Assembly (NCBI GenBank): GCA_965212125.1
Contig: OZ243045.1
Location: 1,798,001 to 1,862,000, forward strand
Length of the DNA stretch: 64,000 nucleotides
Source of the DNA: CAYRJD01 sp965212125
GTDB lineage: Bacteria; Actinomycetota; Acidimicrobiia; Acidimicrobiales; Poriferisodalaceae
Direction of reading: 5' to 3'
The position numbers and the translations under genes are program-made. This document shows, in pieces, positions 8,289 to 16,729 of this stretch. The first letter of the stretch is position 1, and every line of letters starts with the position of its first letter. The notes below the pieces were generated by a model. It was not told the origin of the DNA. It was given only the letters and a program-made list of their open reading frames with translations, and made no database searches.

Positions 8289-9656
8289 TTAGAGTTCGGG
8301 CGGCGACTCGGGTGTCAGCTTCAGTCTGATCATTGAACCGGCGCCATCGGTGTCAACCACCTCAGCCGAGCCGCCAACCGACTGCGCTACCTGCGCAACG
8401 ATTGCTAATCCCAAACCCGACCCGGGCATTGACCGGGCCTCGGGCGACCGATAGAAGCGCTCAAACACATACGCACGATCGCGCTGATCTATGCCCGGGC
8501 CATAGTCGCGCACCGTCACCGCGCAATCTGCCACGGCTACCTCAATCGGTGATTCGGGCGGCCCCCACTTGATTGCGTTGTCGACAAGGTTTGACACCGC
8601 TCTTTGCACCAGCGACATCGGTGCCTCCACCGTGCACGGCTGCAGCTGGCTCTGAATCTCACGACCGCTGCGGTGGCGGTAACGCTCCACCACGACCTCT
8701 ACCACCTCAGCCAGATCAAACGACTGCGCTTCGGCCTCTTCAAACTCATATGACGCCAGCGCCACCATCTCCGCCACCAACTCCGTCAGATCGGTTAGCT
8801 CTAAGCGCACATCTTGGAGCAGCTGCTGCCGCTCTTCGTCGGAGAACATTGCCTTGCCGTCGGGCTTGACGGCGTTGTCTTGCTCCCGCAGCAGCATCTC
8901 AATGTTGGTGCGCAGACTTGTCAAAGGTGTCCGCAGCTCATGACTGGCATCGGCCACCAGTTGCTGTTGCTGATTGCGCGATTGCGACAGCGCCTCAAGC
9001 ATCGTGTTGAAGCTGTTGGCTAGGTCGCTTAGCTCACCCGCACCGGTTGGCTCAAAACGGTGATCAAGATCTTGCGTGTCGGCAACCTCCACGGCGGCAC
9101 CCGACAGCTTGCGGAGAGGCCTGATGGAGCGGCCCGCAACCGTGAAACCCAGCAACCCGGCACCAACAATGCCCAACAATGCGACCCCAACCATTGAGTT
9201 GCGCAACCTGGTAAGAGTTCCGTCAATCTCCGTTAGCGGGCGGGCGACCATCAAAGCGACGTTGCTCACCAGAGTCCTCTTGGGGGTGGTCGTGTAGATC
9301 CGCAGATTGACGCCTTCAATTTTTACGCTTGACCAAGCCTCAAATCGGGCTCGCCTGGCAACCGCTACATCTCTCCTGGAAACTGGCAACTCGACGGCGG
9401 ACACAAAGAGCTTTACGCCATCTGCGTCGATTACTTGAACGAGCACATCTTCTACCTCAAACCCGTGCTCTTTGCGGATTACGGTGTTGTCTATATCTCG
9501 CCCGATTTCAGCCGCATCGGCGCGGTCTTCTAGTTGCTCGTCAAGTTCGGCCAAGGCTTGCGTGCGGGCGAACCACAGCGTCACCACCAACATGACCATC
9601 ACCGTTACCGCCACCGCACCCGCGCTCAGCAGCGCTATGCGAGTTCGCAAGCTCAT
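8289..9656 (-). CDS. Two-component sensor histidine kinase (MprB/BaeS-like)
   Basis: A 455-residue membrane kinase. Residues 1-30 form the first helix, followed by an extracytoplasmic sensor region of about 120 residues and a second helix near residues 150-172. A HAMP linker (RPLRKLSGAAVEVA) precedes the dimerisation box ADASHELRTPLTSL with the phospho-accepting His. The ATPase domain has an N box NLVDNAIKWGP and G boxes DYGPGI and GSGLGLAI. All catalytic boxes look intact. The ATG overlaps the regulator stop by four bases, so the pair is translationally coupled. The architecture resembles mycobacterial MprB, an envelope-stress sensor, but the signal sensed here cannot be read from the sequence. 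Confidence 0.93.
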   Translation of the reverse strand: MSLRTRIALLSAGAVAVTVMVMLVVTLWFARTQALAELDEQLEDRADAAEIGRDIDNTVIRKEHGFEVEDVLVQVIDADGVKLFVSAVELPVSRRDVAVARRARFEAWSSVKIEGVNLRIYTTTPKRTLVSNVALMVARPLTEIDGTLTRLRNSMVGVALLGIVGAGLLGFTVAGRSIRPLRKLSGAAVEVADTQDLDHRFEPTGAGELSDLANSFNTMLEALSQSRNQQQQLVADASHELRTPLTSLRTNIEMLLREQDNAVKPDGKAMFSDEERQQLLQDVRLELTDLTELVAEMVALASYEFEEAEAQSFDLAEVVEVVVERYRHRSGREIQSQLQPCTVEAPMSLVQRAVSNLVDNAIKWGPPESPIEVAVADCAVTVRDYGPGIDQRDRAYVFERFYRSPEARSMPGSGLGLAIVAQVAQSVGGSAEVVDTDGAGSMIRLKLTPESPPEL

Positions 9657-10384
9657 GAGTCGGCTTCTGGTTGCTGGCGCAGCACATAGCCGATGCCGCG
9701 CACCGTTTGGATTAGGCGGTCGCCATTGACTTCGGTTTTGGATCGCAGGTAGCCGACGTACACCTCCAGGCTGTTTGATGCCATCGCAGAGTCATATCCC
9801 CAAACGCTCTCATAGATCTGATCGCGGGTAAGCACCTGATTGGGGTGCTGCAGCAGTAGTTCAAGCAGAGCGAACTCGGTGCGGGTGAGTTCGATTGGCT
9901 CGCCGGCGCGGGTGACGATTCGGCTAACGATGTCAAGCGTGAGATCGGCGTAGGTGTACAACGCCTCGGGGCTGCCAGGCCCGATATCAAGATCTGACCT
10001 GGTGCGGCGGCGCAACAGAGCCCGCACACGCGCCAGCAACTCTTCTAGCTCAAACGGCTTCACTAGGTAGTCGTCGGCGCCGGCGTCTAGGCCTTCGACC
10101 CGATCTGTGGTTGAGTGGCGGGCGGTGAGCATAAGGATTGGCAGGTCGCTGCCTTTTTCTCGCAGCTTGCGACATAGATCAAACCCACCCAGGTTCGGCA
10201 TGGTGGCGTCTAGCACCATGGCGTCGCAGTGCGGGGCCGCTTGCTGGCCTTCTTTGCCGTCGGATGCGGTGATTACCTCATAGCCCTCCACATTTAGGGC
10301 GCGCCGCAGGGACTCGCGGATAGCCCGATCGTCGTCAACTACCGCCACCGTCAGTCCATCGGGTATCTCTTCGTTGTTATTCAT
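9653..10384 (-). CDS. OmpR/PhoB-family response regulator (MprA-like)
   Basis: A 243-residue regulator. The receiver domain occupies residues 12-125 with the acidic pair in VVDDDRAIRES, the phospho-acceptor Asp in AMVLDATMP, and the conserved Lys in LVKPFE. The winged-helix output domain fills the rest, with the recognition-helix region SLEVYVGYLRSKTE and a final RGIGYVLR strand. It sits directly upstream of its cognate kinase with a four-base overlap and overlaps the Nudix gene by eight bases at its start. Target genes cannot be inferred. Confidence 0.94.
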   Translation of the reverse strand: MNNNEEIPDGLTVAVVDDDRAIRESLRRALNVEGYEVITASDGKEGQQAAPHCDAMVLDATMPNLGGFDLCRKLREKGSDLPILMLTARHSTTDRVEGLDAGADDYLVKPFELEELLARVRALLRRRTRSDLDIGPGSPEALYTYADLTLDIVSRIVTRAGEPIELTRTEFALLELLLQHPNQVLTRDQIYESVWGYDSAMASNSLEVYVGYLRSKTEVNGDRLIQTVRGIGYVLRQQPEADS

Positions 10385-10991
10385 GATTGGTGGGTGCGGG
10401 ATCGGTGGACGCGGGATCGGCGGGTGCAGGACTGGCGGGCGCGGCGGCTAGAGCTTCGCATATCACCTGGCGCTCAACTTCGTAACTCAGGTTTTGGGTT
10501 GCTTCGGTGATGCTCCACCATTGCACTTGATCTACTTCTTTGGGGTCGCCGCACAACTCGGTTGGGTCGCTGTCGCAACGCATCACATAAAACAACACCA
10601 GCTTCGGCAGCGCCGCTGTGCTGGCCGTTGAGTCGTCGGGGGTGGAGTCACCGGGCATTGAATCGGCAGGCGCCTGATCGCGTTTGTTCGTCGGACGGTT
10701 GCGCGGCAGCAGGTAGGTGACCGGGTAGGGCTCGCTCACTATCACCGCTCGCACGCCAGTCTCCTCATAGACCTCTCTAATGGCGGTCTGTTGCCAGGTC
10801 TCGCCGCTATCTATATGTCCCTTTGGCAGCGACCAGTCGTCATAGCGCGGCCGATGCACCACCAAAACCTTGTCGTCATGCAGCACGATGCCGCCCGCCG
10901 CCCGATCTACCGGTGCCCGGTCAGGCGACGCTTGGCCTGCCGGAGCCCGATTGGTGGTGAATTTGGTTTTAGACATTTTTGTTGCAGGCAC
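10377..10991 (-). CDS. Nudix hydrolase
   Basis: A 204-residue Nudix-fold pyrophosphohydrolase. The Nudix box runs from GHIDSGE to REVYEETG (about residues 58-80) with all metal-binding glutamates present. The preceding DDWSLPKGH resembles the MutT/diadenosine-polyphosphate hydrolase subgroup. A Pro/Ser/Asp-rich insertion lies near residues 115-135. The last 20 residues are built from three 15-base tandem repeats next to the overlap with the response regulator. The start is uncertain: GTG at 10991 or ATG at 10976. The substrate is unknown. Confidence 0.88.
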   Translation of the reverse strand: MPATKMSKTKFTTNRAPAGQASPDRAPVDRAAGGIVLHDDKVLVVHRPRYDDWSLPKGHIDSGETWQQTAIREVYEETGVRAVIVSEPYPVTYLLPRNRPTNKRDQAPADSMPGDSTPDDSTASTAALPKLVLFYVMRCDSDPTELCGDPKEVDQVQWWSITEATQNLSYEVERQVICEALAAAPASPAPADPASTDPAPTNHE

Positions 10992-11080
10992 ATCCTTGAC
11001 CGCATTACTAGCAAGGCTGCAGGGAGATTATGAGATAAGCATAAGAAAGCCACCGCTGAGGTCGCTAGCATTGCAGGCTT

Positions 11081-11317
11081 ATGAGTAAGACCTGCCAGGT
11101 AACGGGGCGACAGCCTGCGGCTGGCTTCACGGTGTCGCATTCGCATCGCAAGACCAAGCGCTGGTTCAAACCGAACATCCAAAAGAAACGCTTCTTTGTT
11201 CCGAACGAGAAACGATGGGTGACTCTGACCGTCAGCACTAAGGGCATCAAAACGATCAACAAGCGCGGCATTGAATCGGTGCTGGCTGAGATCCGCCGTC
11301 GTGGGGAGAGGGTGTAA
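11081..11317 (+). CDS. rpmB: 50S ribosomal protein L28
   Basis: A 78-residue L28 with the family pattern CQVTGRQP, VSHSHRKTKRWFKPNIQ and VSTKGIKTINKRG. Only one cysteine is present, so this is the form without a zinc site. It overlaps rpmG by one base (TAATG). The pair is a common actinobacterial arrangement. Confidence 0.97.
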   Translation: MSKTCQVTGRQPAAGFTVSHSHRKTKRWFKPNIQKKRFFVPNEKRWVTLTVSTKGIKTINKRGIESVLAEIRRRGERV

Positions 11318-11481
11318 TGGCTAAGAGCGACAAGCGTCCGGTGATCAGGATGAAGTCGACCGCTGGCACCGGCTACACCTACAGCACCCGCAAGAACAAG
11401 ACCAACACGCGTGACCGGATTGAGTTGCGTAAGTACGATCCGATCATTCGTCAGCACGTCATCTTTAAAGAAGAGCGCTAA
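11317..11481 (+). CDS. rpmG: 50S ribosomal protein L33, cysteine-free form
   Basis: A 54-residue L33 read from the ATG that shares one base with the rpmB stop. It contains the typical STAGTGYTYSTRKNK and ELRKYDP segments. The two CxxC pairs of the zinc-binding form are absent. It ends in two consecutive stops (TAATAA). Confidence 0.95.
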   Translation: MAKSDKRPVIRMKSTAGTGYTYSTRKNKTNTRDRIELRKYDPIIRQHVIFKEER

Positions 11482-11621
11482 TAACCCGACAGGGCGGGCG
11501 CAGACCCAGTCAAAAATCCAGCCGCAAGCTCAGCGTTGCTGGTGCTCGGCGGCTGGCCATTCGTGCGACCGGGCTAGCTGGTTCGGGTGGTGCTGGTTCG
11601 GCACGGCCGAGCCTGCCCAGC

Positions 11622-12830
11622 TTGCGGCGAGCCATCTCCCAGCTTGGCGTGCTGCAGATTGACGCCGTCAATGCGGTGGCGCGCTCGCATCTGTTGGTGC
11701 TGCGCCCGCGTCTGGCTGGTGATCATGACTCCGCCAAGAGCTTGCTGGAGCGGGCGGCATACACGAGCACCAACCGCCAACTGACGGAGTACTGGTGCCA
11801 CGAAGCGTGCTTTTGCGCCGTTGAAGATTGGCCGCTTTATCGCTGGCGAATGCGGCGAGGTGAGCGCGGCGAAGCCTGGAAGCCGCTGGCGACTTATGCG
11901 GCTGAGAATCGCCGCTCGATAAACAAAGTGCTGAAAGACTTGGAGCGGCACGGGCCGGCTTCGGTGGCGGAGCTTGACGCTGCGGTTGGAACTGCCTCCG
12001 CTCCCCGCCCGCCGAAGCGCCCAGGCCAATGGTCGCACTGGACCGACACCAAAAAGGCGTTGGGTTGGCTGTTTTGGACGGGCTATGTGGGCGTGGCTGA
12101 GCGTGTCAATTTCACCAGACGCTACGACCTGATTGAGCGGGTCTTGCCAGCGGCGGTGCTTGACCGCGAGGTGAGCGAGGCAGAAGCGCAGCGTGAGTTG
12201 TTGTTGCAGGCTGCGCAATGCCTTGGGGTGGCGACCGTCGCGGACCTAGGCGATTACCACCGGTTGCCGAAACGAGAAGCGCCCGTCCGTGTTGCCGAGT
12301 TGGTTGAAGACGGCAAGCTCGTGGCTGCGCGCGTTGAGGGGTGGGATCAAGATGCTTACCTGCTGCCCGACACAAGCACCGCTAGACGACGGTCGCGGTC
12401 GGTGTTGCTGAGCCCGTTTGATCCGTTGGTGTGGTTTCGCCCAAGAGGCGAACGCTTGTTCGATTTCACCTATCGGCTGGAGATTTACACGCCTGAGGCG
12501 GAACGGCGCTACGGCTATTACGTGCTGCCGTTCCTGCATGAAGACCGGCTAGCCGCACGGGTTGATGTGCGCAGCGATCGCCAAGCGCAGGTGCTGCGAG
12601 TTTTGGGTGCGTTCGCTGAGCCCGCTGAGCCCGCTGACGGCGGCGGTTCTGCGAGCGGCACCGCAAGCGGCACCGCAAGTGGCAGCGGTGGCGGCTGGAA
12701 AACGCCAGTAGCCACCGCGCTGGCGGGCGAACTGACCGCACTAGCGCAGTGGCTGGGCTTAGACGAAGCGGCACTCGCGAAAGACGCCCGCGGCGACCTG
12801 GCCAAGCCGCTGCGTCAAGCCTTAGCTTGA
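11622..12830 (+). CDS. Winged-helix AlkX/YcaQ-like protein (HTH_42 family)
   Basis: A homologue of the AlkZ/AlkX (YcaQ) DNA glycosylases, which unhook interstrand crosslinks; E. coli YcaQ is the characterised relative. The stretch LGVLQIDAVNAVARSH carries the Gln-x-Asp motif that is catalytic in the AlkX branch. Later parts match the winged-helix repeats, LLSPFDPLVWFRPRGERLFDF and YYVLPFLHEDRLAARVD. A Gly/Ser/Ala linker made from short repeats lies near residue 345. The TTG at 11622 gives 402 residues, but family-like sequence (KLSVAGARRLAIRATG) continues upstream in frame to about 11526 with no ATG, GTG or TTG before a stop at 11466, so the true start is unresolved. It converges with the next gene, overlapping by nine bases. 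Confidence 0.82.
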   Translation: MRRAISQLGVLQIDAVNAVARSHLLVLRPRLAGDHDSAKSLLERAAYTSTNRQLTEYWCHEACFCAVEDWPLYRWRMRRGERGEAWKPLATYAAENRRSINKVLKDLERHGPASVAELDAAVGTASAPRPPKRPGQWSHWTDTKKALGWLFWTGYVGVAERVNFTRRYDLIERVLPAAVLDREVSEAEAQRELLLQAAQCLGVATVADLGDYHRLPKREAPVRVAELVEDGKLVAARVEGWDQDAYLLPDTSTARRRSRSVLLSPFDPLVWFRPRGERLFDFTYRLEIYTPEAERRYGYYVLPFLHEDRLAARVDVRSDRQAQVLRVLGAFAEPAEPADGGGSASGTASGTASGSGGGWKTPVATALAGELTALAQWLGLDEAALAKDARGDLAKPLRQALA

Positions 12831-13835
12831 CGCCTTACCCGAGGGCTTGTAGCCAGCCTCTTTGAGCACATCAAGCAACAGCTCATAGGCCTTCGTCTTT
12901 CCTTTGTCTTGGGCGGCGAGACTATTTCCCTGGTGGTTAAGCAGCTTTGTGTATGACGTGCCTTTTGCTTCTTCGTTTATGACGTTTGCCACCGCAGTCT
13001 TGATCGCTTTGGCCTCTCTGGTTTTCAGCGGCTGAAGGTTCTCGACCTGCTTAGCATCCACCAGCTCGACAAGCTCATAGCAGGTGTCATCAAATGCAGC
13101 GTTTGCCCAGCCGAAAATCAGTGAGTCCGAACGCGCCTGCTTGGCAGCTTTGATGAGCGGTTTTGCCTCCTTAACAACCTCTTTAACCAGCTCCACGTCA
13201 GATTCGCTGGCACCATCCGCGGCCTGCATCGCTTCGGCTAAGAGCTTGCTGGCGTCGGCAGAATGCTTGGCAGCTTCGGCCATAAGTTTTGTGTACAGGT
13301 CAGCTCCTTGAGGAGCCCACGTGGTTGTTGAGGCAACCGCCGCAGCCACCGCTTGGCGACCGGCTTCAATGGCCTCACGCATGCTGGAGCTATTAACGGC
13401 AATAAGCCCACCCGCTTTTGGCTTGCGCGAGGCGGAGATCCACCTACCCGAATGAAAGGCATATTGACTTGACTTGGCGCGGAACCAGCTCATCTTCTCC
13501 ATGGCGTCCTTTGCAATTCCGGGTGGAGCTTCAGGCGTGACCCGCCCCCACGAGCCTCGGTCTTCGCCCCACTCATCGCTTATGACATCGGTCGCCTTGA
13601 AAACCGCCATTTTGAGAGACTCCAACGCTTCCCCCGCAAGGACGGCGGCGTCGGTTTGCATACTTTGAGCCCAATTCACGCACTCCGTCGCAATGGCAGA
13701 GGATTGCTCATAAAGCGCCGAAACAGCAGCAAATGTTTCCTTCACTCCTGTCTTGAGGTCTTTGTGGGCGGATTCCCAGAGCGTCCCGCCTAGTTTTTGA
13801 AGAACCGGGCTGTCGTTGGTTGAATTTTCAGTCAT
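12822..13835 (-). CDS. Unrecognised helical cytoplasmic protein
   Basis: A 337-residue protein read from an ATG at 13835 preceded by AAAGGGG five bases upstream. It is rich in Ala, Lys, Glu and Ser, has no signal peptide or membrane segment, and appears mostly helical with possible coiled-coil stretches around residues 180-235. A Trp/Gly-rich centre (DEWGEDRGSWGRV and SGRWISASRKPKAGG) separates two helical parts. I do not recognise the family. It is alone on the minus strand between two plus-strand genes, so it has its own promoter. Confidence 0.75.
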   Translation of the reverse strand: MTENSTNDSPVLQKLGGTLWESAHKDLKTGVKETFAAVSALYEQSSAIATECVNWAQSMQTDAAVLAGEALESLKMAVFKATDVISDEWGEDRGSWGRVTPEAPPGIAKDAMEKMSWFRAKSSQYAFHSGRWISASRKPKAGGLIAVNSSSMREAIEAGRQAVAAAVASTTTWAPQGADLYTKLMAEAAKHSADASKLLAEAMQAADGASESDVELVKEVVKEAKPLIKAAKQARSDSLIFGWANAAFDDTCYELVELVDAKQVENLQPLKTREAKAIKTAVANVINEEAKGTSYTKLLNHQGNSLAAQDKGKTKAYELLLDVLKEAGYKPSGKASS

Positions 13836-13953
13836 TTTTGCCCCTTTCATAGGCATAGAAGGTGAATAACGCCTTCCAGCCTAAAAATGGGTGGGACATT
13901 GGGCTTTTTCCCCCGACAAAGCGCCTGCGGGGCGGCCGGTGGGGCGGTTTTAG

Positions 13954-14616
13954 ATGCCGGGCGGAACCGCTTCAGATACGGGACTAGGCTTCGCAAGCGA
14001 AAACGACATGGAAATTGACTCAATCCCCGTCGCCACTACTCCGCCCGGCGGTTGGAGCGAGTGGCCGTCGCCAATTCTGGCTGGCTGCAGCGAGCCGCGG
14101 CCCGCAGGCGCCCCCGACCTAGACGGTTTTTGGCGCACAGACGAAGCGCTGGTTGACGGCCAGCCGGTGCCGGGGCATCCCGCCTTGGGTCACGTGACTC
14201 GGATAGAGCAGCGGGGCGATCGAATGGTGGTAACCGGCGGCGGCGTCATCCACGACATGCGGTGCGACGGCACTTTGGCCAACGGCGTGCATGACGTTGC
14301 GGAGTTTGACAAGAAAACCGAAATCAACGTGATCGCTAGCTATGAAGATGGCGTCCACGTGCTGCGCCCGCAGGGATTGGACTTGCCCGGCGTGAGCGAC
14401 GGTGCTAGTGGTGGCGGTGCTGGTGGCGGCGGCAGCAGTGGCGGAAGTGACAGCAGCGGCGAGCCGATTGAGGTTCGGCGCTGGCGTGAAGGCGAGCATC
14501 TGTTGTGGAAATACATCGGCTTTACCGCCCGCATGACCAAGCTGGCGCCTTCTGAAACCAACCCGACAAAAGTATTCGCTGCCGCTGCAAAGGAGCAAGC
14601 AAATGAAAGCACTTAG
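13954..14616 (+). CDS. Hypothetical protein, possibly beta-barrel fold
   Basis: A 220-residue protein of unknown function. The centre (DLDGFWRTDEALVDGQPVPG, then several short beta-like stretches) resembles a lipocalin-like or DUF-type beta structure, but no family is certain. A Gly/Ser linker at about residues 150-170 splits it from a final WKYIGFTARMTKL segment. Its end overlaps the dehalogenase start by 14 bases, so the two are probably co-translated. The start at 13954 has no good ribosome-binding site; the ATG at 14008 is an alternative. Confidence 0.68.
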   Translation: MPGGTASDTGLGFASENDMEIDSIPVATTPPGGWSEWPSPILAGCSEPRPAGAPDLDGFWRTDEALVDGQPVPGHPALGHVTRIEQRGDRMVVTGGGVIHDMRCDGTLANGVHDVAEFDKKTEINVIASYEDGVHVLRPQGLDLPGVSDGASGGGAGGGGSSGGSDSSGEPIEVRRWREGEHLLWKYIGFTARMTKLAPSETNPTKVFAAAAKEQANEST

Positions 14617-15508
14617 AACACCTGACGAACAGTTCGCCAACCTGCCCGGATTTGCGTTCGACCCGCACTATGCGGAGATCCCTGACGGCGACGGCGGAAC
14701 GTTGCGCGTCCACTATGTAGACGAGGGACCGGAGACGGGGGCGACCGTGCTGCTGCTTCACGGCGAGCCGTCATGGGGCTATCTGTATCGGCACATGATT
14801 GACCCGCTGGTTGCCGCCGGCCACCGCGTGATCGTGCCCGACCAGGTGGGCTTCGGTCGCAGCGACAAACCCAGCGAAACCAGCGACTACAGCTACGCCC
14901 GACACATTGCCTGGATGTCAAGCCTGGTTTTTGACGAGCTTGACCTACACGACATCACGTTCTTCGGGCAGGACTGGGGCGGCTTGGTTGGGCTGCGCCT
15001 GGTCACGGCTCAACCCGACCGCTTTGCACGAGTCGCCATCGGCAACACCGGTCTGCCCGACGGAAGTATGCAGCCATCAAAGGCGTTCATGGAATGGCAG
15101 AAGTTCTCCCAGACCACGCCGGTGTTTCCGGTAGGCGACATCATCAACGGCGCAACCACAACGGATCTTGCCCCTGAGGTCATCGCCGCATACAACGCAC
15201 CGTTCCCCGACGACGACTACAAGGCGGGGGCGCGCATCTGGCCGAGCTTTGTGCCAACCTCAGCCGACGATCCGGAAGCTCCCGCCAACACGGCGGCGTG
15301 GAAGGTGCTGGAGCAGTTTGAAAAACCATTCTTGTGCTGCTTTAGCGACGGCGACCCCGTTACCAAGGGCGGCGATGCGCCATTCATGCAGCGCGTGCCA
15401 GGCGCCAAAGATCAACCCCACACCACAATCGCTGGTGCCGGCCACTTCCTGCAAGAAGACAAGGGACCGGATCTGGCACAGGTGTTGGTCGACTTCATAG
15501 GCTCATAA
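14603..15508 (+). CDS. Haloalkane dehalogenase, subfamily I
   Basis: An alpha/beta-hydrolase of 301 residues that hydrolyses carbon-halogen bonds. The HGEPSW motif marks the HLD-I group and supplies the oxyanion hole. The nucleophile elbow is GQDWGG with the catalytic Asp and a halide-binding Trp; the acid lies in CFSDGDPVTKGG and the base His in AGAGHFLQED. The cap region AFMEWQKFSQTTPVFPVG supplies a second halide-stabilising Trp candidate. All catalytic residues are present. It follows the hypothetical gene with an overlap, and SRPBCC and DUF1330 genes come next. The natural substrate cannot be deduced; some family members act on epoxides or have no known halogenated substrate. Confidence 0.88.
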   Translation: MKALRTPDEQFANLPGFAFDPHYAEIPDGDGGTLRVHYVDEGPETGATVLLLHGEPSWGYLYRHMIDPLVAAGHRVIVPDQVGFGRSDKPSETSDYSYARHIAWMSSLVFDELDLHDITFFGQDWGGLVGLRLVTAQPDRFARVAIGNTGLPDGSMQPSKAFMEWQKFSQTTPVFPVGDIINGATTTDLAPEVIAAYNAPFPDDDYKAGARIWPSFVPTSADDPEAPANTAAWKVLEQFEKPFLCCFSDGDPVTKGGDAPFMQRVPGAKDQPHTTIAGAGHFLQEDKGPDLAQVLVDFIGS

Positions 15509-15528
15509 GCGTTCATAGATTCATAGGG
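15493..15528. repeat. Short tandem repeat across the dehalogenase stop codon
   Basis: Four imperfect units of about nine bases with the core TTCATAG or TCATAA span the last codons, the TAA stop and the following leader. A second in-frame stop results. Confidence 0.55.
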
Positions 15529-15539
15529 AGTTCCCAGTC

Positions 15540-15995
15540 ATGATCACCATTGTTAGAACACGGCGGATAGCAGCCAGCCCGGCGGCGATTTGGGAAGTGC
15601 TGGCGGACTTCGGTTCGCTTAGCGACTGGGCTTCGATCGCCAGTGAGTCGCACTTGGTGGGCGATCAGACCGAAGGGGTGGGAATGGTGCGAAAGGCGAA
15701 GGGTCGCGGCATCACGCTGGTAGAGACGATCACCGAATGGGAACCTGGCACGGCCATGACCTACACCGTTGAAGGGCTGCCGTTTGTGCGTGGAGCGCAG
15801 CAGCGCTGGACCTTCAGCCCTGCCACCGACGGCGATGGCGGAACAGAAGTAACGCTGACCAATCAGCTTGATCCGGGCGATCGGGTGATTAGAAAGTTTC
15901 TGACGCACGCTGTACTCAAGCGCGTTAGCAAGGGCGTTGCCAAAAAGTTGCTGTCCTCGCTTGACGATCATCTGGGCGGTCACGCGGGAGTCTGA
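15540..15995 (+). CDS. SRPBCC (START-like) family protein
   Basis: A 151-residue member of the SRPBCC ligand-binding superfamily. It begins TIVRTRRIAASPAAIWEVLADFGSLSDWAS, the usual first strand and helix pair, and contains the GTAMTYTVEG and TLTNQLDPG strands before a long C-terminal helix. Proteins of this type bind hydrophobic ligands or act as cyclases; nothing fixes the ligand here. A GGGAG ribosome-binding site lies nine bases before the ATG. It is in the same operon as the dehalogenase, 31 bases downstream. Confidence 0.85.
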   Translation: MITIVRTRRIAASPAAIWEVLADFGSLSDWASIASESHLVGDQTEGVGMVRKAKGRGITLVETITEWEPGTAMTYTVEGLPFVRGAQQRWTFSPATDGDGGTEVTLTNQLDPGDRVIRKFLTHAVLKRVSKGVAKKLLSSLDDHLGGHAGV

Positions 15996-16059
15996 CAAAG
16001 TCTGACGATGGGAGTCTGACGATAGGAGTCTGACGGAGTCTGACGATAGGAGTCTGACG
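15990..16059. repeat. Tandem repeat carrying stop and ribosome-binding site
   Basis: Six copies of GTCTGAC, embedded in a degenerate 14-16 base unit (GGAGTCTGACGATA), fill the gap between the SRPBCC and DUF1330 genes. The first copy contains the SRPBCC stop codon. The last copy supplies an AGGAG seven bases before the next ATG. Confidence 0.85.
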
Positions 16060-16506
16060 ATGAAGGTAGAGAACGAAGTGCTGCCCACCAGCGCCGAGCG
16101 CATGGCGGAGATGCAGCAGCCCGGTCCGGAGGGGCCGATCTACATGGCCAACCTGCTGAAATTCAAAGACAAGGCTGAGTATGCGGACGGCCGGATGACC
16201 AACCTGACCGGCCGTGAGGCTTATCAGATCTACGGCCGCGGCGTGTATGAGCTTTTGCCTAGGTTCGGTGGCGAGGTGGTGTTTGCTGGCGATGTGACGT
16301 TTTTGTCGCTGGGGCAGGTGGAAGAGTTGTGGGATGAGCTGGCGCTGGTTAAGTATCCAGCGCGGTCGTCGCTGGCGGAGATGGCGGCATCGCAGGAGTG
16401 GCAAGACCTAGCCGTGCACCGCGCTGCGGGGCTGGCAGGACAGCTAAACATAGAGACCGTCGGCATCATGCCGGGCGCGGCGGGCGCGGCGGACGCAGCG
16501 CAATAG
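16060..16506 (+). CDS. DUF1330-like protein
   Basis: A 148-residue protein resembling the dimeric alpha/beta barrel DUF1330 family: GPIYMANLLKFKDKAEYADG near the N-terminus, a central GGEVVFAGDVTFL strand and EWQDLAVHRAAGL near the end, where DUF1330 proteins place the RxaALxD-type segment. Function is unknown. The ribosome-binding site is provided by the last unit of the preceding tandem repeat. It is the fourth gene of the dehalogenase operon. Confidence 0.78.
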   Translation: MKVENEVLPTSAERMAEMQQPGPEGPIYMANLLKFKDKAEYADGRMTNLTGREAYQIYGRGVYELLPRFGGEVVFAGDVTFLSLGQVEELWDELALVKYPARSSLAEMAASQEWQDLAVHRAAGLAGQLNIETVGIMPGAAGAADAAQ

Positions 16507-16653
16507 GCGCTTGGCAGTAGGCGCCCGCGCGGCCGGCGGGTGTTTGATAGCGGTGAGCCGCCGAGAGCGCGGGTAGAGTTCTCTGCCGCGCCAAAAGTCG
16601 CTGCGGCGGCTGACGGCAACTAATCGATAAGCGTTTTTGTGCGCTTGTCGCCT

Positions 16654-16728
16654 GGTCCCGTGGTGAAGTCTGGAGTTCACGCCGGCCTGTCAAGCCGGAG
16701 GTCGCGGGTTCAAATCCCGTCGGGACCG
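16654..16728 (+). tRNA. tRNA-Asp (GUC)
   Basis: Acceptor GGTCCCG pairs with CGGGACC; the anticodon loop CTGTCAA gives GTC; the T arm is CGCGGGTTCAAATCCCGTCG. It ends one base before tRNA-Phe. Confidence 0.96.
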
Positions 16729-16729
16729 C

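Noticed and set aside
8265..8300. Possible intrinsic terminator between the RDD and kinase genes
   Set aside because: There is a T5 run after a short GC palindrome, but the stem is weak and overlaps the RDD coding end.
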